In this document: in pieces, positions 33,701-41,261 of the stretch
Layout: each line of letters begins with the position of its first letter
Numbering within the stretch: the stretch's first letter is position 1
Origin: Taishania sp965247975
GTDB taxonomy: Bacteria > Bacteroidota > Bacteroidia > Flavobacteriales_D > Crocinitomicaceae
Assembly (NCBI GenBank): GCA_965247975.1
Contig: OZ252050.1
Span: forward strand, 3,844,001-3,908,000
DNA length: 64,000 bases
Direction of reading: 5' to 3'
Position numbers and translations under genes: made by a program
Notes under the pieces: model-generated
Told to the model about the DNA's origin: nothing
What the model saw: the letters and a program-made list of their open reading frames with translations, nothing else
Databases searched by the model: none

Positions 33701-33808
33701 AAGGACATAGAATTTTTCCTTTGTTGAATCTTCTACTGTTTTAAACGTTTTATTCTCTGCCCAAAATTTCCGCCAGTACTTTTCTATGTCGTTAAAATTG
33801 TATTCCAT
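30749..33808 (-). CDS. leuS: Leucyl-tRNA synthetase
   Basis: This class I synthetase charges tRNA-Leu. The start at 33808 (MEYNFNDIEKYWRKFW) gives 1019 residues and agrees with the promoter; the longer frame begins upstream of it. HIGH-type motif GAGLHVGHPLGY, the CP1 editing domain (TTRPDTIFG), and KMSKSKYN are present. Two insertions stand out: about 11 residues (FFPLGRGIEGDD) encoded by a 33-bp genomic repeat at the start of the editing domain, and a charged stretch of roughly 100 residues between GMILGRSS and KMSKS, the latter longer than I expect for Bacteroidetes LeuRS. The frame is open throughout, so the enzyme is probably functional. Confidence 0.96.
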   Translation of the reverse strand: MEYNFNDIEKYWRKFWAENKTFKTVEDSTKEKFYVLDMFPYPSGAGLHVGHPLGYIASDIYARYKRLQGYNVLHPMGYDSFGLPAEQYAIQTGQHPAITTKTNIDGGVDKSGNQISGYRNQLDIMGFSFDWDREVRTSSPEYYKWTQWIFKQIFNAYYNNTSNKAESIDSLISIFEKEGNANVNACTEYTTIFSASEWNSFSEKEKEAILQEYRLAYLADSWVNWCPALGTVLANDEVVNGVSERGGHPVEQKLMRQWSMRIKAYAERLLTGLESLDWTDSIKEQQRNWIGKSVGCSLFFPLGRGIEGDDSQNLDANVQIEVFTTRPDTIFGVSFMVLAPEHPLVDEITTPEFAEAVANYKKEASLKSERDRQSDVKNISGQNTGAFAIHPFTGKKVQIWIGDYVLASYGTGAVMAVPCGDQRDWDFAKHFGIEIINIFENVDISEGAYTEKAGKIAHSDFLSGLEVKDAMKLAIQKIEEKGIGKGKVNYRLRDAIFSRQRYWGEPFPVYYENDIPKLVDDAHLPVVLPEIDKYLPTEDGEPPLARADKSAWNYFQGDRMEYNTMPGWAGSSWYFLRYMDPKNENEFVAKEKVDYWKNVDLYIGGSEHATGHLLYARFWTKFLHDMGFIAFEEPFQKMINQGMILGRSSLMEGFVPITLHQSEPVIREIEIPQEFKKPIYVSKNLLENAKNQHSEEYLYLKAKLDEHSQKINLRIKELWPDSHASVDLNSDIFDKNGEIHKGFETRIDIKHVDNDKLNVQSAFEDSLFENLKDCFFIHEMNGDFICGHEVEKMSKSKYNVQTPDELVEKFGADTLRMYEMFLGPLEQSKPWDTKGINGVHNFLRKLWRLFHDANGNVSLSDENPPAEALKTLHKTIKKITDDLERYSFNTGVSNFMICVNELTDQKCNYRAILQELVILLSPYAPHISEELWVKLGNAPGTISFAKFPTYNEAYMVEANKTYPVSFNGKVRFNIDLPSDFSSEQIESAVMAYEQTATYLDGKTPKKVIVVPGRIVNVVV
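32880..32912. repeat. 33-bp G/C-rich repeat inside leuS
   Basis: This sequence matches 30 of 33 bases of the intergenic sequence at 60739-60771 in reverse orientation. Its centre is a palindrome (CCCCCTT / AAGGGGG with two bases between). It is in frame and encodes about 11 residues. Confidence 0.85.
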
Positions 33809-33834
33809 CTTTTTATCGCTGTATTTTTCGGTTG

Positions 33835-33866
33835 CAAAGATAGTGTTTTGCGTAAAGGACAACAAA
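33835..33866 (-). promoter_or_regulatory. Promoter of leuS
   Basis: The minus strand reads TTTG (33863-33866), 20 nt, TATCTTTG (33835-33842). The start site should be near 33829, which excludes the longer leuS frame starting at 33883. Confidence 0.8.
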
Positions 33867-33934
33867 CATTCGATCAGCCACATTTACGAATTAAACTTAC
33901 CGGTTTGCAATCGCTTTAAATTGTGCTTAAGTAT

Positions 33935-34198
33935 AACCTCAGTTCGATTATAAATTTCATTCAGATCGCCTAGAAATACTTGAGTTTGAGAAAAAACAAC
34001 GAAGTAATAGCGGGCTATTTCGAGGCGTTTTGACGACAAAATCAAGGTTTTCTAGGTGTAATTAATCTTGCTTTTCAATTAATTCTTTGAAATAGTTCGT
34101 TGCTTTTAATCGCGATAGCACGCTATCCCTCATAAAACCGCCTTCTCTTTCAAATTTTAATTGAAATCTGAATTGTAATTTAGAATCGAACTGAGGTT
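33935..34198. repeat. MITE-like element, family 1, short copy (264 bp)
   Basis: Terminal inverted repeat AACCTCAGTTCGATTATAAA and TTTAGAATCGAACTGAGGTT (one mismatch). Flanks share TAT on both sides (or TATAA). It aligns to the copy at 19526-19881 along its length but lacks that copy's four nested insertions. It takes up most of the non-coding gap 33867-34224 between leuS and the TPR kinase gene, and ends 26 bp before the kinase ATG. Confidence 0.85.
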
Positions 34199-34224
34199 TA
34201 TAATCAATTGCTTATATTTAACCT

Positions 34225-36456
34225 ATGAATTCATCCCGTGGCTTGTTTTTTCTCATGTATCTGCTTGGCTTGCTTGGAAGCGTTGAGCAATCATTTGGTC
34301 AGAACATTCCTGTGGAAGAAAAACTGATTCAGTTCAACTACAAAAAGGAAAAAAAGGTTGAAAAGAAATTTGAAATCCTGCTGGAATTAGGAGAATATTA
34401 CAAAACCCACAATCTCAGAAAAGCAGATTCCTTGAAGACAATTATCTTAGAAAAAAGTCCAGGATACAGCGAGCGATTGCGCTATAAATCTTTGTTGTTC
34501 AATGCAGAAGTTGATTTATTGAATGGAAACAGAAACGGTTATTTCAACGCCGTTGTTGGTTTCAAGCCTTTGTTAAATGTGTTGAAAGAAGATACCATTC
34601 AATTTCAAATCATCAAGCATTTAGGGAATTATTACAGCATGATTGGCGATTATGCGGAAGCCGATACTTACCTGCGAAAATCCATTCGTTTGGCAAAAAA
34701 AACGCGCTCAAAAGTAGCTGCTGCCGAGTCTTACATTTTTCTTAGTCGGAGTTTTATGATGCGTTTTGAGAAAGATTCCGCACTTTATTACATCGATAAA
34801 GCCATTGAAAATGCACGAAGATCTTCGAATAAGCAAATTTTGGCAGAAAGCATTTACACGCAAGCTGAAGTATACCGCCATTTTGGTCAAGTAGATTTGA
34901 GTGTTGCCAAAAACATCATTGCCATACAAATGGCGACAGAATTAAACGACAGCTATAAAATTTCCAAATATTCGCGTGAAATTGGTCGTTCTCAGCTGAA
35001 CATCAAAAACTTGGATGATGCGAGTTACTATTTTAAACAATCGCTCAAATACTCGGTTCGTTTATCCGACGATCATCAATATGCGCTTGCACTTTCCGAT
35101 TTAGGGACGATTGCCTTTGAAAAGAAACAATTTGGCCAGGCCGTTTCATTAAATGAGCAAGCCATTGCTGTGCTCGATCGCTTGCAAGATCAAGAAGGAC
35201 TTGGAAACGCCCACAATAATTTGGGGATGATTTACCGTGAACAAAAGAATTTCACCAAAGCGGCTAGTAATTTTAATCAAGCTCTGATTTATTATGAATC
35301 GATTGGTAATAAAGAGCAAATCGCTACGGTATTCCATAACGTTGGAACGGTGTTTTTGGCGCAAAAAAAACATTCGAATGCGTTGAATTACTTGAATAAA
35401 TCGATTGCGATTCGTCAACAAAACGGGGCGAATAGTCAAATGTACAATACTTATCGGGTGATTTCTGACGTGTACAGAGATCTTGGTCAAAAAGAAAAAT
35501 CCCTTGATTTTTTGACCATCTACATTGACTACGTTGATAGCAATGCGGCATCACAATCTGCCACCAAAATTGCGGAGTTGAGTGAACTTTATCGGGCTGA
35601 GCAGCGGGATCGTCTGATCACTTCACAGCAAGAATCGTTGCAAAAACAGCAACAAGAGCGCGCGATAGCTTCTACAAAATTAGAAAATGCACAATTGCGA
35701 AGTCGCTTTCAAATGTATGTGATTGGTGGATTTTTATTACTCATCCTATTTGCAGGAATTTTGGTTTATTCCCGTTGGAAACAAACGGAACTAAGACAAC
35801 AACAGCGCGAAGCCGAAATGGCACAAACGCTTCTTCGTGCACAAATGAATCCGCATTTCATTTTCAACGCCATGTCCGTGATTCAAAGCTACATTTATGA
35901 GAATGACACGATCAATTCATCCAAATTCTTGGTCAATTTTTCGCGCCTCATGCGTTTGATATTGGAAAATTCATCGAAAGAAGAAATTCCGATTGAAACA
36001 GAAGAAGAAATTCTTCGCAAATATTTAGAAACCCAAAAATTGCGCTTCGAAGATCGTTTTGATTTTGTGATTGAAATAGACGATATTTTAGTCGATGAAA
36101 GTGCAAACATTCCACCAATGATTACCCAACCATTCATTGAAAATTCCATTGAACATGGGCAATTGCATAAAATTGTTGGTGGATTTATCCATGTACGATT
36201 CAGCAAACAAGACAACATGTTGAACATCACAATTGAAGACAATGGCATTGGAAGAAAAGGAGCGGAACAAAACAAAAAGAGCAAAGATCACAAAAGCATG
36301 GCGATGCAAATCACAAGTGACCGTATAAACAATTTGAACAAGAAATTTAAAACAGAAGGCTTTGTTGTTGTCGAAGATTTTGATAAAGCTTTGGAAACTG
36401 GAACAAAAGTATTAATTTCGTTACCTTATCGAACGGATAGTCAGATAACCATCTAA
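34225..36456 (+). CDS. LytS-type sensor histidine kinase with TPR sensor region
   Basis: The 743-residue protein has a signal peptide (about residues 1-25), then a series of TPR-like helical repeats to about residue 460 (DEGLGNAHNNLGMIYREQ-like units with Ala-Leu-x-Tyr and Gly/Ala positions). A coiled coil follows (ESLQKQQQERAIASTKLENA), with one membrane segment at about residues 497-516 and a LytS/His_kinase domain whose phospho-accepting His is near 543 (QMNPHFIFNAMSVIQSY); N-box PFIENSIEHGQ. It probably senses through the periplasmic TPR region. The partner regulator gene starts 2 nt after the stop. A poor -7 box (TATATTTA) is upstream, so promoter sequences may derive from the adjacent repeat element. 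Confidence 0.92.
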   Translation: MNSSRGLFFLMYLLGLLGSVEQSFGQNIPVEEKLIQFNYKKEKKVEKKFEILLELGEYYKTHNLRKADSLKTIILEKSPGYSERLRYKSLLFNAEVDLLNGNRNGYFNAVVGFKPLLNVLKEDTIQFQIIKHLGNYYSMIGDYAEADTYLRKSIRLAKKTRSKVAAAESYIFLSRSFMMRFEKDSALYYIDKAIENARRSSNKQILAESIYTQAEVYRHFGQVDLSVAKNIIAIQMATELNDSYKISKYSREIGRSQLNIKNLDDASYYFKQSLKYSVRLSDDHQYALALSDLGTIAFEKKQFGQAVSLNEQAIAVLDRLQDQEGLGNAHNNLGMIYREQKNFTKAASNFNQALIYYESIGNKEQIATVFHNVGTVFLAQKKHSNALNYLNKSIAIRQQNGANSQMYNTYRVISDVYRDLGQKEKSLDFLTIYIDYVDSNAASQSATKIAELSELYRAEQRDRLITSQQESLQKQQQERAIASTKLENAQLRSRFQMYVIGGFLLLILFAGILVYSRWKQTELRQQQREAEMAQTLLRAQMNPHFIFNAMSVIQSYIYENDTINSSKFLVNFSRLMRLILENSSKEEIPIETEEEILRKYLETQKLRFEDRFDFVIEIDDILVDESANIPPMITQPFIENSIEHGQLHKIVGGFIHVRFSKQDNMLNITIEDNGIGRKGAEQNKKSKDHKSMAMQITSDRINNLNKKFKTEGFVVVEDFDKALETGTKVLISLPYRTDSQITI

Positions 36457-36458
36457 AA

Positions 36459-37214
36459 ATGAAGAAAGCAATAATCATCGATGATGAGAATAGAACGCGC
36501 GATTTAATTGCGAAAATGGTCAATTCTTTTGGGTTGGACATAGAGGCAATTGCTGCGGGTGAAAGCGTTCAATCAGGGATTGAGATGATTGAAAAACATC
36601 AGCCTGATTTGGTGTTTTTGGATATCCAAATGCCCGATGGTACTGGTTTTGACGTATTAAGAGCAATTCCTGATAAAAAATTCGATGTCATTTTTATTAC
36701 GGCTCACGAAGAATTTGCGATCAAAGCAATCAAATTTAGTGCGTTGGATTACATATTAAAACCTGTTGATCCGACAGAATTGCGTTCGGCAGTTGAACGT
36801 GCATTGAAATCTATGGAAAGTCGCCACGAAGAAATGGTTGGTGCATCGCAATTTGATGCCTTGCAATTAAATATTCAACCGCAACAAAAGCGTCGTTTGG
36901 TTTTAAAAACTCAAGAGAGTGTTCACGTCATCGATTTAGATCAAATCATTCGTTGCGAAGCGGATAGAAACTATACGTCGTTTCATTTAACAGGGAATAA
37001 AAAAATCTTGGTGTCCAAAACACTGAAGGATTATGAAACCTTGCTTTCGAGCTATAATTTCTTACGTGTGCAGCAATCCCACCTTATAAATCTCGACTTC
37101 GTAGATCGTTACGACAAGATTTCAGGCGGTTTGGTGATCATGAAAGATGGTTCATCTGTTCCATTATCTCCAGCAAAAAGAGAGATCTTTTTCAAAATTC
37201 TGGAGAACTTCTAA
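36459..37214 (+). CDS. LytTR-family response regulator
   Basis: This 251-residue protein has a receiver domain with D8-D9, phosphorylation site D55 (LVFLDIQMPD), Thr in FITAHEEFA and Lys in YILKPVDPTE. Residues 150-251 are a LytTR DNA-binding domain (VHVIDLDQIIRCEADRNYTS, FLRVQQSHLINLDFV). It follows its kinase by 2 nt. This pair is similar in type to the 23568-27220 pair, but the sensor regions are unrelated in design (TPR versus propeller). Confidence 0.95.
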   Translation: MKKAIIIDDENRTRDLIAKMVNSFGLDIEAIAAGESVQSGIEMIEKHQPDLVFLDIQMPDGTGFDVLRAIPDKKFDVIFITAHEEFAIKAIKFSALDYILKPVDPTELRSAVERALKSMESRHEEMVGASQFDALQLNIQPQQKRRLVLKTQESVHVIDLDQIIRCEADRNYTSFHLTGNKKILVSKTLKDYETLLSSYNFLRVQQSHLINLDFVDRYDKISGGLVIMKDGSSVPLSPAKREIFFKILENF

Positions 37215-37295
37215 AAAAAGTTCGATGAAAATTGGACTTTGAACATTTCTTTCTGCCAAATGTTCATTTAAACAACTCCATGTTGAAAATCATGT

Positions 37296-37488
37296 TACTT
37301 TAGTCTCAAGAAATAAGGAGAATCAGGTTATTTTCTTACGTTTCGCTTTGATTTATTGTATTGGGGTGCTGCTTGGAGAGGCAGTTTTCATTTTCTAGTT
37401 TGATTAAAGAGTATAACAGTTCTTATAATCCCATTTCAATTATTAAAGCACGATAGATAGATGCGTAAGAAATAACCTGTTTTTTTTT
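37296..37488 (+). ncRNA. Candidate structured ncRNA with 6S-like architecture
   Basis: The stretch 37215-37579 has no gene. Within it CAGGTTATTTTCTTACG (37324-37340) pairs with CGTAAGAAATAACCTG (37464-37479), one bulged base, and nine T follow directly. Inside, GCTTTGATTTATTG (from 37345) can pair imperfectly with a segment ending TTATTAAAGC at 37449, and CTGC / GCAG closes a small apical hairpin near 37370-37384. TACTTTAG at 37296-37303 is one base from TAnnTTTG and would start a transcript of about 180 nt. Length, long-rod shape, closing stem and terminator resemble 6S RNA. The next gene is on the other strand, so it is not an mRNA leader. The identity is not proven. Confidence 0.55.
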
Positions 37489-37561
37489 AATTCTTTGGGT
37501 GGTTCTTGCTGGACACACAAAGAAATAAAAATATTACTACGATTACTTTATGGAACGTATT

Positions 37562-37592
37562 AAGAAAGGGCTGACACTGTTAGCCCTTTCTT
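37562..37592. terminator. Bidirectional terminator-like hairpin
   Basis: A perfect 11-bp stem (AAGAAAGGGCT / AGCCCTTTCTT) with a 9-nt loop lies at the 3' end of the cyclase gene, whose stop codon (37580-37582) is at the stem-loop border. T-rich sequence follows on the plus strand. Confidence 0.75.
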
Positions 37593-38338
37593 ATTTTATA
37601 TAATATCGGTCTGCTCGGTGATGCATCATTCTTAAATGCAGCCACTTGAAGTTCCAACACATAATTTCCATCTGGAATGGAATCGTCCACAAAAATTAAC
37701 TCGGTAATTGTTTTTTGATATTGTGGATTTTCAGGGACCTCCCAATATGCATGATGAAAAGCCAATTTCCCACCATCTTCCTCACGATCAACAGAAGGTG
37801 TGTCAATCAATAAATGTTGAACTCCAGCCATTCGAATGGGTTCAATGCATTCAATGTCCAAATAAGTGGGATTTGTTGCCGAATAGTTCTTTGATTTTTT
37901 TTCAAGCGAATTTGGCAAAGTGCGTATGATTAAAGCTTCTGTGGTTGTATCCTTGATGGCATTTTTCAATTGGTCAGCGCTTATTACTAAATCAACTTCA
38001 CCATGACTAGTTGCAATTTCCTTTGGCTGAATAGATATAAGTTGTGCTTGAAAAAAGTACTTTTTCAAAGTATCGTTCACGGAATAAATCTCCTCAGTAA
38101 TATGTCCCAAGCACTCTGTGTGCGTTCCATGACCATGCGGATTAAAAAAAACATTTCGAAAATTTACTCCGCCACCTTCAACCACTGAACCTACAAAACC
38201 ATTTGCTCGAACTGGCTCAAAAACAGGAGGATCCACGTACCATGCGCGTACATTTTGATCACTATTTTCCAATTGCAAGGAAATATCCAATGGTTCATCT
38301 GTATCGATAAATTTATCTGGACTGAGAAAAAATTTCAT
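37580..38338 (-). CDS. Cyclase-family (kynurenine formamidase-like) hydrolase
   Basis: This 252-residue protein has the metal-binding motif of the cyclase/KynB family, HGHGTHTE (about residues 69-76), and the C-terminal part with DTPSVDREEDGGKLAFHHAY, where Asp and His complete the site. Members hydrolyse N-formylkynurenine or related amides. A kynurenine role would be Trp degradation by a route different from tnaA, but no other kynurenine genes are nearby, so the substrate is open. The last codons lie in a terminator-like hairpin shared with the plus strand. Confidence 0.82.
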   Translation of the reverse strand: MKFFLSPDKFIDTDEPLDISLQLENSDQNVRAWYVDPPVFEPVRANGFVGSVVEGGGVNFRNVFFNPHGHGTHTECLGHITEEIYSVNDTLKKYFFQAQLISIQPKEIATSHGEVDLVISADQLKNAIKDTTTEALIIRTLPNSLEKKSKNYSATNPTYLDIECIEPIRMAGVQHLLIDTPSVDREEDGGKLAFHHAYWEVPENPQYQKTITELIFVDDSIPDGNYVLELQVAAFKNDASPSRPILYKIRKG

Positions 38339-38486
38339 GTACTTTTTTTTCTAAAATTACACTTTTTCCAAAAACCACTGAGCGAATGATCCAATGATAA
38401 ATTTTAAAAATTAACTTTCAAGCTAATCAAAATAAACAAAAATTAAAAAATTTACCATTGCTTTATCTACCATGGTATATTTTTTC

Positions 38487-38494
38487 TATATTTG
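38487..38494 (+). promoter_or_regulatory. -7 box of the YceI-like lipoprotein gene
   Basis: TATATTTG matches TAnnTTTG. The in-frame TTG at 38492 lies inside it, so the ATG at 38513 is the start. The nearest TTG upstream (38458-38460) is 26 nt away, longer than usual. Confidence 0.6.
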
Positions 38495-38512
38495 TCAAAA
38501 AAAATTATAACT

Positions 38513-39109
38513 ATGAAAAAATTTAATGTAATGTTATTTGCTGCATCAGCAGTAATCATGGCATCTTGTGGAGGTGCTGAAGAAAAAGTAGAAGAAGTAG
38601 TTGAACCAGTTACATACAAATTAGACAAAGAAGCGTCTACATTAACTTGGACTGGAATGAAATCAGCAGAATACAAACACGTTGGTACAATCAACTTCAC
38701 AGAAGGATCTGTTGAAACATTAGGAGATGTGTTAACTTCAGGATCATTCACAGTAGATATGAATTCATTGGCTACAACAGATGAATTGCCTGCTGATAAA
38801 GTAGAAATGTTAAATGGTCACTTGAAAGCAGCTGATTTCTTTGATGTTGCAAAATATCCAACAGCTACAGTTACAGTTGGTGAGTACAAAGACGGAAAAT
38901 TGCCTACAACAATCAAGTTAATGGACATGGAATTCAAAAATGATGTTCCAGTGAAAGTAACTATGAAAGATGACAAAGTTATGATTGCAGGTTCTTTTGA
39001 TTTTGATTTCGGCGGAATCAAATCTGTTGGATTCATGAAAGATCCAAAAACAGGAGAACAAATTCAATCTGTTTTCAAATTTGACTTAAACGTTGTAATG
39101 TCAAAATAA
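38513..39109 (+). CDS. YceI-family lipoprotein
   Basis: The start at 38513 gives 198 residues with a lipoprotein signal peptide ending MASC (lipidated C19). A Glu/Val-rich linker (EEKVEEVVEPVTY) follows. The rest is a YceI-type lipocalin-like barrel: YKLDKEASTLTWTGMKSAEY, GTINFTEGSVETLGD, ADFFDVAKYPTATVTVGEY. YceI proteins bind polyisoprenoids. Codons are strongly biased toward common A/T-ending forms, which suggests high expression, and the gene has its own promoter and terminator. Confidence 0.9.
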   Translation: MKKFNVMLFAASAVIMASCGGAEEKVEEVVEPVTYKLDKEASTLTWTGMKSAEYKHVGTINFTEGSVETLGDVLTSGSFTVDMNSLATTDELPADKVEMLNGHLKAADFFDVAKYPTATVTVGEYKDGKLPTTIKLMDMEFKNDVPVKVTMKDDKVMIAGSFDFDFGGIKSVGFMKDPKTGEQIQSVFKFDLNVVMSK

Positions 39110-39121
39110 TTAAGATTTAAT

Positions 39122-39129
39122 TACCTTTG
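39122..39129 (+). promoter_or_regulatory. -7 box of the HAD phosphatase gene, next to the YceI terminator
   Basis: TACCTTTG matches TAnnTTTG and lies just before the left arm of the terminator at 39130-39166. Transcripts would begin near 39136, inside that arm. Confidence 0.5.
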
Positions 39130-39166
39130 AAAGGTCGCTTTCCAATTCGGAGTGCGGCCTTTTTTT
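39130..39166 (+). terminator. Terminator of the YceI-like gene
   Basis: AAAGGTCGC and GCGGCCTTT pair over 9 bp with one T-G pair, with a loop that can pair partly (TCC / GGA), and the T-run ends directly at the ATG of the next gene. Confidence 0.85.
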
Positions 39167-39781
39167 ATGACCATGAAACACATTGACGCCATTATTTTCG
39201 ACCTCGGAGGAGTGCTCATCAACCTCGATTATCAATTAACTATTGATGCTTTTCGAAATCTTGGTGCAGATCCCGAACAATTAAAATATTCTCAAGCAAG
39301 TCAAACGAACCTATTTGATGATTTTGAAACGGGTCAAATTTCATCGCAAGGATTTATCAATACAATTAAGAATAATGTTCCGGCTGAAGTTACACCCAAT
39401 CAGATTGTCGCTGCGTGGAATGCCATGATTTTGGATTTTCCAATAGAAAAATTAGCGCTATTGGAAAGACTATCAGCGGAAAAACGGATTTTTTTGTTGA
39501 GCAATACCAACGATATTCACATCCAAAAAGTGAATCGTGCTTTGGCAAAAGTATCGGAAAAGACATTGGATGATTATTTCGAAAAGGTTTATCTTTCACA
39601 AGAAATCAAAATGCGAAAACCTCATCCAGAAATTTTTGAATTTGTGTGTAAAGATGCTGATTTAGAACCTTCAAAAACATTGTTTATTGACGATTCAGAA
39701 CAACACATTCTGGGCGCTAAATCCATTGGATTACATACCATTCATTTGACTAATCCCAATGATTTGATCTCTTATTTCTGA
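39167..39781 (+). CDS. HAD-superfamily phosphatase
   Basis: From the ATG at 39167 the protein has 204 residues; an ATG two codons later is equally possible, and a GTG at 39152 lies inside the terminator. HAD motifs are clear: motif I IIFDLGGVLINLD, motif II LLSNTNDIH, motif III Lys in EIKMRKPHPEIFE and motif IV LFIDDSEQHILGAK. The type resembles the YihX/epoxide-hydrolase-like group of small phosphatases. The substrate is unknown. It converges on the epimerase gene with a 17-nt gap. Confidence 0.9.
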   Translation: MTMKHIDAIIFDLGGVLINLDYQLTIDAFRNLGADPEQLKYSQASQTNLFDDFETGQISSQGFINTIKNNVPAEVTPNQIVAAWNAMILDFPIEKLALLERLSAEKRIFLLSNTNDIHIQKVNRALAKVSEKTLDDYFEKVYLSQEIKMRKPHPEIFEFVCKDADLEPSKTLFIDDSEQHILGAKSIGLHTIHLTNPNDLISYF

Positions 39782-39798
39782 AGCGTAAAACAGGCATA

Positions 39799-40209
39799 CT
39801 AAATTTCACTCGATTTCTCTTGACACAACTCAACCAACATTCCTTCAGTTGATTTTGGATGCAAAAATGCAATGAGTTTATTATCTGCTCCATCTTTGGG
39901 TGATTGATGAATGAGCACAAATCCTTCGGATTCCAAGCGCGCTATTTCGGTGTAAATATTTTCGACATCAAAGGCAATGTGATGAATTCCTTGACCCCGC
40001 TTCTCCAAGTATTTTGCAATGGCTGAATTTGGATCAGTAGCTTGAAGTAATTCAATTTTAGATTCGCCGATGTGAAAAAAAGCCGTTTTAACCGATTCGG
40101 AACTTACTTCTTCTACTTTGTAACAAGAAGAACCAAGTAATTTTTCGAAGGTTTTCATGGATTCCTCCAAGTTTGTCACAGCAATTCCCAAATGTTCGAT
40201 TTTACGCAT
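39799..40209 (-). CDS. mce: Methylmalonyl-CoA epimerase
   Basis: This 136-residue vicinal-oxygen-chelate protein interconverts (R)- and (S)-methylmalonyl-CoA. The metal ligands are visible: His in MRKIEHLGIAV, Glu/Gln in SKIELLQATD, His in GQGIHHIAFDV and Glu in EGMLVELCQ. Length is normal. The methylmalonyl-CoA mutase genes are not in the window. The -7 box ends 4 nt before the ATG, so the mRNA should be leaderless. Confidence 0.93.
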   Translation of the reverse strand: MRKIEHLGIAVTNLEESMKTFEKLLGSSCYKVEEVSSESVKTAFFHIGESKIELLQATDPNSAIAKYLEKRGQGIHHIAFDVENIYTEIARLESEGFVLIHQSPKDGADNKLIAFLHPKSTEGMLVELCQEKSSEI

Positions 40210-40213
40210 AGCT

Positions 40214-40221
40214 CAAAGATA
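40214..40221 (-). promoter_or_regulatory. -7 box of mce (leaderless)
   Basis: The minus strand reads TATCTTTG, 4 nt before the ATG (40207-40209). It abuts the terminator of the upstream gene at 40221-40251. Confidence 0.6.
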
Positions 40222-40251
40222 AAAAAACCTGAAACGAAAATGCTCCAGGTT
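40221..40251 (-). terminator. Terminator of the T9SS protein gene
   Basis: On the minus strand AACCTG / CAGGTT closes a 14-nt loop and is followed by seven T. Confidence 0.7.
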
Positions 40252-40273
40252 CTAATTTGTAAACTTAATTCCC

Positions 40274-41062
40274 CTATTTCTTTACGAATTTCTCATTCTT
40301 ATTATCGAAGTTAATATAGTAAACTCCTTTCAACAAATTCGTGCAATTCACTGTTTTTCCAACTCCCTTTTTCACAATGTTACCATAAGCATCGTAAATT
40401 TCGTAGCGTGTTTCAGCCGAGAATGTAATTAAATCTTCTACAATCGCAGGTGTTTTGGTCACTTTCGCAACACTCGATTTAAAGGAAACATCTTCTGAAG
40501 CTTTTTTCTCTCCAGAATGATCAATTTGAACCACACGCACTTTGTTGTCACCTGAATGAGGCGTTACGCTAAACTCGTATTTATGCGATCCATCCGTTCC
40601 AATCCCTTCAACTTCGCCAATAGCAACCCATTTGTTCCATCGATATTGTTCAATGATGTAAGGCAATTTTCCTTTTTCACCTGTTGTCACCCACACTAAT
40701 TTCCCATTATTATCTACAGAAATGCTTGTTACTTTGTAGGTTGATCTTGGAAGTAAAACCTCTGGATTTAATATTTTTGGTTTGCACCCTTCGTGATGCT
40801 CAATTTCAATAAAAACTGGCTCCCCTACGCGGATGTTAAAACTGGAAAAGTCAATTTCAAATGCACCAGAGGCTGTTCCTCCAGGCATGATGTCACCGTT
40901 GACAGTAACTTTTGTTGCGCAAAAACCAAATCCTTCATCATCTTTTGGATTCTGAATGTATAAATTTTTTCCTTGGTAAGTACCTCCTATCGAAAGTTTA
41001 CCAAATGCTGTATGCGTTATTGTAGTAGCAAGTAGAAGCACGAAACCTAACATTAATCTCAT
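40274..41062 (-). CDS. Secreted protein with T9SS-type C-terminal sorting domain
   Basis: This 262-residue protein has a signal peptide (MRLMLGFVLLLATTITHTAFG). The N-terminal domain (residues 22-100) is a small beta-rich unit with a Gly-Thr-Tyr-x-Gly-Lys-Asn-Leu-Tyr start, then a fibronectin-like segment (KYEFSVTPHSGDNKVRVVQI). The last 60 residues (TRYEIYDAYGNIVKKGVGKT ... GVYYINFDNKNEKFVKK) fit a type A sorting domain. It is probably exported to the surface. The specific role is unknown. It has an excellent promoter and a terminator of its own. Confidence 0.8.
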   Translation of the reverse strand: MRLMLGFVLLLATTITHTAFGKLSIGGTYQGKNLYIQNPKDDEGFGFCATKVTVNGDIMPGGTASGAFEIDFSSFNIRVGEPVFIEIEHHEGCKPKILNPEVLLPRSTYKVTSISVDNNGKLVWVTTGEKGKLPYIIEQYRWNKWVAIGEVEGIGTDGSHKYEFSVTPHSGDNKVRVVQIDHSGEKKASEDVSFKSSVAKVTKTPAIVEDLITFSAETRYEIYDAYGNIVKKGVGKTVNCTNLLKGVYYINFDNKNEKFVKK

Positions 41063-41101
41063 TGAGCTATTTGTTTATTTGAGTATGCGTCTTTAATAAG
41101 T

Positions 41102-41133
41102 CAAAACTAGTTTGTATTCTTTACAATTACAAA
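41102..41133 (-). promoter_or_regulatory. Promoter of the T9SS protein gene
   Basis: The minus strand reads TTTG (41130-41133), 20 nt, TAGTTTTG (41102-41109). The start site should be near 41095, about 33 nt before the ATG. Confidence 0.78.
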
Positions 41134-41261
41134 CGATTTTTACCGAAAAGTGAAGAGAAAAGTAACAATGAAATGTTAACAACCATAAATCATCTTTTCA
41201 AAAGAAAGCAAAGCAAAACACTATTTTTTTTCGTATCCTTGTATACCAAATACTATGATAA

